From positions 1 to 9,186 of the forward strand of contig DYIG01000026.1 of the NCBI GenBank assembly GCA_020723725.1: a DNA stretch of 9,186 nucleotides, written 5' to 3'. Positions 6,106 through 9,186 of the stretch are shown here, piece by piece. The DNA is from Thermaerobacter marianensis. Lineage in GTDB: Bacteria > Bacillota > Sulfobacillia > DYIH01 > DYIG01. The notes under the pieces are model-generated. The model saw nothing but the letters and a program-made list of their open reading frames with translations, was not told the DNA's origin and did no database searches. A program made the translations under genes and the position numbers. Every line of letters starts with the position of its first letter. The first letter of the stretch is position 1.

Positions 6106-7407
6106 ATGCATTGGAAAAGGAATAGCGGCCTGATTCTGGCATTGATTTTTGTTATTGTAGGCGGTGCCGCTTTTTATTTCCTTAAAGTAAACAGCCTTTG
6201 GGCAAATATTAAAAAAGGCCTCGACATTCAGGGCGGAATCCATGTCGTTTATGAAGGGGTGGATGCGCCCGGCATGCCTGTCACTGATGCATCCATGGAG
6301 AAAGCACGCAACATAATCGAACAGCGTATCAACGGCCTCGGGGTGGCGGAGCCGCTTGTTCAGCGTCAAGGCGATAAACGCATTATCGTCGAACTGCCTG
6401 GCATCAAGGACCCTGAAAAGGCCGTAGATATGATCGGCCGCACAGCGCTCCTTGAATTCAAGGATGAGAGCGGCAAGGTGATTGTTACCGGTAAGGACCT
6501 GGATCCCCGTGGGATAGACACGCAGATCACTCAGGGTAACCAGGTGGTGGTGACTCTCCAATTTAAAGGGGAGGGCATAAAACGGTTCGCCGAGGCGACC
6601 CGTGAGGCTGTGAAATCCGACCCTAAGAAGAAGATTGCCATCTACCTTGATGGCCAGTTAATTCAGAACCCGACGGTTCAAAGCCCGATTGACAACGGGA
6701 GCGCGCAGATTACGGGGTATGAATCCCTCGAGGATGCCCGCAATGTTGCCATAGCCCTGCAGTCCGGCGCCCTTCCTGTTAAGTTAAATATCATCGAGAA
6801 CCGTACCATAAGCCCGACCCTCGGTACGGATTCACTGAAGAAGAGTGAATTTGCCGCGATGATCGGCATCGTGGCGGTTGCGGCGTTCATGTTCCTCTTC
6901 TACCGTATACCGGGTTTCTGGGCCGACTTCGCTCTGCTTGTCTACCTGCTCCTTTTCATGGGTATCCTTTTCGCCATCAAGGCCACCCTTACGCTCCCCG
7001 GCATAGCGGGTTTGGTTCTGTCGGTAGGTATGGCTGTTGATGCTAATGTAATTATCTTTGAGCGAATCAAGGATGAGATCAGGAAGGGTAAGACGATCCG
7101 TTCCGCCCTTGATGCCGGTTTCGCCAACGCCTTCAGGGCCATCCTGGACTCCAACGTGACGACCCTGCTTGGCGCTGCCATTTTGTTCTGGCTGGGGAGC
7201 GGACCGGTCCGCGGGTTTGCCCTTACATTGGCCCTGGGTGTAATCCTGAGCATGCTTACAGCTATCGTCCTGACGAAGCATCTGCTGCGCCTGCTGGTGA
7301 ACGTGGGGCTAAAGCCCGGCCCGTTGTTCTTCCTTGCGCCGGTCAACGGTTCGGGAGCGGCGGGCGTCAAGGGTGTTGCTTCAACAGCAGGGGGTGAGCG
7401 CAGGTGA
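6106..7407 (+). CDS. secD: Protein translocase subunit SecD
   Basis: SecD pairs with SecF in the membrane and uses the proton gradient to pull translocated preproteins through SecYEG. The 433-residue protein has a first membrane helix (about 8-28), the signature KKGLDIQGGIHVVYE (36-50), an extracytoplasmic P1 region with EQRINGLGV and VELPGI blocks, and five C-terminal helices with the motif GLVLSVGMAVDANVIIFERIKDE, including conserved Asp312. Its length fits Firmicute-type SecD, shorter than the about 615-residue E. coli protein. The ATG at 6106 is chosen because AAGGGGAG ends 6 nt upstream; an in-frame TTG at 6082 has no such site. A Gly/Ala-rich tail (about 412-433) follows the last helix. 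The stop overlaps the secF start by 4 nt. yajC, often upstream of secD, is not here; the divergent neighbour is the deacetylase operon. Confidence 0.97.
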   Translation: MHWKRNSGLILALIFVIVGGAAFYFLKVNSLWANIKKGLDIQGGIHVVYEGVDAPGMPVTDASMEKARNIIEQRINGLGVAEPLVQRQGDKRIIVELPGIKDPEKAVDMIGRTALLEFKDESGKVIVTGKDLDPRGIDTQITQGNQVVVTLQFKGEGIKRFAEATREAVKSDPKKKIAIYLDGQLIQNPTVQSPIDNGSAQITGYESLEDARNVAIALQSGALPVKLNIIENRTISPTLGTDSLKKSEFAAMIGIVAVAAFMFLFYRIPGFWADFALLVYLLLFMGILFAIKATLTLPGIAGLVLSVGMAVDANVIIFERIKDEIRKGKTIRSALDAGFANAFRAILDSNVTTLLGAAILFWLGSGPVRGFALTLALGVILSMLTAIVLTKHLLRLLVNVGLKPGPLFFLAPVNGSGAAGVKGVASTAGGERR

Positions 7408-8315
7408 GATATAACCTGGATATAATCAAGCATTCCAAAATATGGCTGGTTATTTCGGGCTTTATGGCGCTTATAGCCTTGGTTTCATTACTGGTACGAG
7501 GTTTGAACTACGGTATCGATTTCATGGGCGGCACGATTATGGACGTCAAGTTCGACAAGGTCGTGACCACCGGACAGGTACGCGACGCGCTGAAAAACAA
7601 GGGCCTGGATGATGCGGTCATCCGCGAGACCGAGCTGGTTGGCACCGGCGGCTCTGAGTTCATCATCACCACGCGTCCGTTAACTGAGGAGCAGCGTCGT
7701 GACGTGGTTTCCGAAATGGAAAAGGCCCTGGGGAAGACTGCTGTACTGAGTGTGGATAATGTTACTCCGGTTGTTGGCGCCGAACTTAAAAAGGATGCCT
7801 TGCTTGGCATCGTTTTGGCCACTCTCGGCATGCTTATCTATATTACAATCCGGTTCGAGTGGAGATTCGGTCTAGCGGCTGTTATTGCCCTTCTGCACGA
7901 CGTCTTCCTGACAGTGGGCTTCTTCTCTTTGTTACAGATTCCAGTTGATACGGCTTTTATCGCCGCCATCCTTACCGTATTCGGTTATTCTATAAATGAT
8001 ACGATCGTCGTGTTCGACCGCGTGCGTGAAAACCTGGCCGCCCGCAAAAAGGATTCGCTTGAGAGCCTGGTTAACACGAGCATTAATGAGGTTCTCGTCC
8101 GTTCGATTAATACGGTAGTGACGACCCTGCTGGCCATTATCGCGGTGTATTTATTCGGTGGAAAGACCCTTAAGGACCTTGCACTGGCCCTTACGGTCGG
8201 CATAGCTTTCGGGGCCTACTCGTCCATTTTTGTTGCCAGCCCGGTCTATGTCTTGATCAACCGCATGCGTTTAGGGAAGAAGGGCGCCCGGACTGCTGCT
8301 CCCCGCACCGCTTAA
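7404..8315 (+). CDS. secF: Protein translocase subunit SecF
   Basis: SecF forms the SecDF complex with the preceding gene product. The 303-residue protein has helix 1 (about 13-31), the signature LNYGIDFMGGTIMDVKF (34-50), a periplasm-equivalent P4 region (about 50-125), then five helices including FEWRFGLAAVIALLHD (151-166) and FGYSINDTIVVFDRVREN (193-210) with the conserved Asp199 and Asp205. The length matches stand-alone SecF, so this genome has split secD and secF rather than the fused SecDF of Bacillus. The start is GTG at 7404, in a GTGA overlap with the secD stop, and GGGGGTGA lies about 6 nt upstream, so translation is coupled. The transcript ends at the terminator at 8363. Confidence 0.97.
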   Translation: MRYNLDIIKHSKIWLVISGFMALIALVSLLVRGLNYGIDFMGGTIMDVKFDKVVTTGQVRDALKNKGLDDAVIRETELVGTGGSEFIITTRPLTEEQRRDVVSEMEKALGKTAVLSVDNVTPVVGAELKKDALLGIVLATLGMLIYITIRFEWRFGLAAVIALLHDVFLTVGFFSLLQIPVDTAFIAAILTVFGYSINDTIVVFDRVRENLAARKKDSLESLVNTSINEVLVRSINTVVTTLLAIIAVYLFGGKTLKDLALALTVGIAFGAYSSIFVASPVYVLINRMRLGKKGARTAAPRTA

Positions 8316-8362
8316 GTCCTTGGGAAGCCCGATGGCCCCCTTGAACTTGACCAAGGAATACC

Positions 8363-8393
8363 AGCCCCCCTTGCGGGGGCTTTTTAATTTTTC
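8363..8393 (+). terminator. Rho-independent terminator of secDF
   Basis: A 7-bp GC-rich stem (AGCCCCC at 8363-8369 with GGGGGCT at 8375-8381) closes a 5-nt loop and runs into TTTTT, AA and more T residues. It lies 48 nt past the secF stop and separates secDF from the next gene. Confidence 0.9.
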
Positions 8394-8455
8394 TTTAATG
8401 CCGATATGACTTAATAACTCCAGGCCAACTATTCCTGAAAGCGGGAGGAGAGGAA

Positions 8456-9040
8456 ATGAAACACGGGTTTTTTGTCCACTGGCCGGTGGCGCTCCTACTG
8501 ACCAGTGTAGGGCTTGATCTCTGGGCCATGTGGAAAGCTAAGGCCGAGCCACGCAAGGCAGCCTACTACACCCTCCTAATTGGGGTTGGGGGAGGTATCC
8601 TGGCTTTCATCTCCGGCGTATTCCTGGAAGAACGCATGGAGGAAAGGTTTGAGCGTTTTGCTGAAGCCGCTGGCGGCATGGGCGGTCCCATGGGCGGTGC
8701 GATGGCTAACCTGGAGATACACCGGGCTTTGGCATTGGTGGCTATGCTGGTATTTATAGGCCTCGCGGTCTGGCGTTATAAGACCAGTGATTTCGAGGAC
8801 AAGGAGATGCCTAACCTGTATCTGGGTGCCGCCATCCTTGGCGCGGTTCTTATCCTGGCGACTGGGTTTTTTGGTGGTTCGATTCGCGGCGCGGAGGAGC
8901 GAGAGCGCCGCGAGGGTGGTGGAGGGTACTACCAACGGTACGATGAGCCCGCGTTTGAGAGAGGACGGTTTGAACGCGGGGAGAACGGGATGCGCCCTGA
9001 GCAGTTTGAACGCGGTCGCGGCGAAGGTTTCTACCGGTAA
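8456..9040 (+). CDS. DUF2231-like four-helix membrane protein
   Basis: The function of this family is unknown. The 194-residue protein has predicted membrane helices at about 5-25, 37-56, 88-106 and 122-140. The first helix begins FFVHWPVALLLTSVGLDL, similar to the HF/P-I-A-L-L-L-x-x-x-x-D-L start of DUF2231 proteins, and the third begins EIHRALALVAML, matching their conserved His-Arg. His8 and His89 are therefore candidate cofactor or metal ligands, which is an inference. Basic residues after helices 1 and 3 predict both termini outside. The outside loop 57-87 is acidic and then Gly/Met-rich; the 54-residue tail is Arg/Glu/Gly-rich with three FERG motifs. GGAGGAGAGG just upstream of the ATG at 8456 supports the start. 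It lies alone after the secDF terminator; I see no convincing promoter in the 60-bp gap. Confidence 0.8.
   Translation: MKHGFFVHWPVALLLTSVGLDLWAMWKAKAEPRKAAYYTLLIGVGGGILAFISGVFLEERMEERFERFAEAAGGMGGPMGGAMANLEIHRALALVAMLVFIGLAVWRYKTSDFEDKEMPNLYLGAAILGAVLILATGFFGGSIRGAEERERREGGGGYYQRYDEPAFERGRFERGENGMRPEQFERGRGEGFYR
8954..9016 (+). repeat. Short FERG repeats in the C-terminal tail of the DUF2231-like protein
   Basis: The tetrapeptide Phe-Glu-Arg-Gly occurs at residues 167-170, 172-175 and 184-187, encoded by similar TTTGA(A/G)(A/C)G(A/C)G(G/A) stretches. It looks like recent short-unit expansion of a low-complexity charged tail rather than a folded domain. Confidence 0.7.
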
Positions 9041-9093
9041 TCCGCTATTGCCAGGGAATTCTTGGGAAATGGGGCTTGACCGGCCTCGTTCAT

Positions 9094-9116
9094 ATCAGAA
9101 AATCTGATTTTCTGAT
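9094..9116. repeat. 23-bp perfect palindrome (11-bp arms)
   Basis: ATCAGAAAATC at 9094-9104 is the exact reverse complement of GATTTTCTGAT at 9106-9116, around a single central T. It overlaps the first copies of the CTGATTTT tandem array. The stem is AT-rich; a classical terminator is unlikely, though it is 54 nt past the preceding stop codon. Confidence 0.75.
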
Positions 9117-9135
9117 TTTCTGATTTTCTGATTTA
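9104..9135 (+). repeat. 8-bp tandem repeat, CTGATTTT x4 (last copy CTGATTTA)
   Basis: Units at 9104-9111, 9112-9119, 9120-9127 and 9128-9135 are identical except for the last base of the fourth; a fifth partial copy (CTGAG) follows. The unit length is not a multiple of three and no ORF covers it. The array is the type of sequence that varies in copy number by replication slippage. Confidence 0.9.
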
Positions 9136-9186
9136 CTGAGTGGAATACGTTTCTGAGATCTGGACTCTATGAGCGTAACGAGAAGC
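9136..9186. other. Non-coding window edge, possibly the start of an intergenic repeat element
   Basis: No gene is supported here. An ATG at 9169 begins a frame of only six codons to the edge, with no good ribosome site. The words GAGCG, TAACG, AGAAGC recall the GAGCG-AAGCGAAG core of dispersed non-coding repeats common in Firmicutes and Chloroflexi, but the element would be truncated, so this is only a resemblance. Confidence 0.25.

Noticed and set aside
5932..6561. 209-residue open frame on the minus strand between the deacetylase and secD
   Set aside because: Most of it is antisense to the clearly coding 5' part of secD and it crosses the secD promoter; no family resemblance and no ribosome site.
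9169..9186. Start of a new plus-strand gene at the right edge
   Set aside because: Six codons only, no Shine-Dalgarno, and the bases look like repetitive non-coding sequence.

Overview
The window looks like chromosomal DNA of a spore-forming, moderately high-GC Firmicute of the Peptococcaceae/Moorella type. This is inferred from a CwlD-type spore-cortex amidase, separate SecD and SecF proteins, strong purine-rich Shine-Dalgarno sites, frequent GTG/TTG starts and translationally coupled genes. There are no rRNA, tRNA, CRISPR, transposase or phage genes.

Layout. At the left edge, on the minus strand, lie a small stress-protein-like ORF (1224-1649) and nadA (quinolinate synthase, 28-1152). A partial downstream ORF, possibly the start of nadB, runs off the edge at position 1. 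Divergent from these is cwlD (1755-2504, plus strand). It converges, with only 17 nt between stop codons, on a minus-strand operon of four genes transcribed from about 5889 to 2522: a membrane-anchored or secreted PIG-L/LmbE-type deacetylase, a GCS2-type (YbdK-like) carboxylate-amine ligase, phosphatidylserine decarboxylase (psd) and a DedA-family membrane protein. All three junctions in this operon overlap (4, 7 and 14 nt), so the four products are very likely made together.

An AT-rich 216-bp divergent intergenic region (5890-6105) holds a 34-bp imperfect palindrome and a near-consensus sigma-A promoter driving secD and secF, which also overlap by 4 nt and end at a clear intrinsic terminator. 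A DUF2231-type four-helix membrane protein follows (8456-9040). The window closes in non-coding DNA with an 8-bp tandem repeat (CTGATTTT) that forms a 23-bp palindrome.

How the genes work together. Psd and the DedA protein fit a phosphatidylethanolamine synthesis-and-flipping module: in Bacillus subtilis the DedA protein PetA is encoded with psd. The unusual part is the tight coupling of that module to a PIG-L deacetylase and an ATP-grasp-like GCS2 amide-forming ligase. This suggests an undescribed envelope or lipid (or thiol) modification pathway and is the most interesting candidate in the window; its chemistry cannot be deduced from sequence alone. The remaining genes are housekeeping: NAD biosynthesis, spore cortex maturation and protein translocation.
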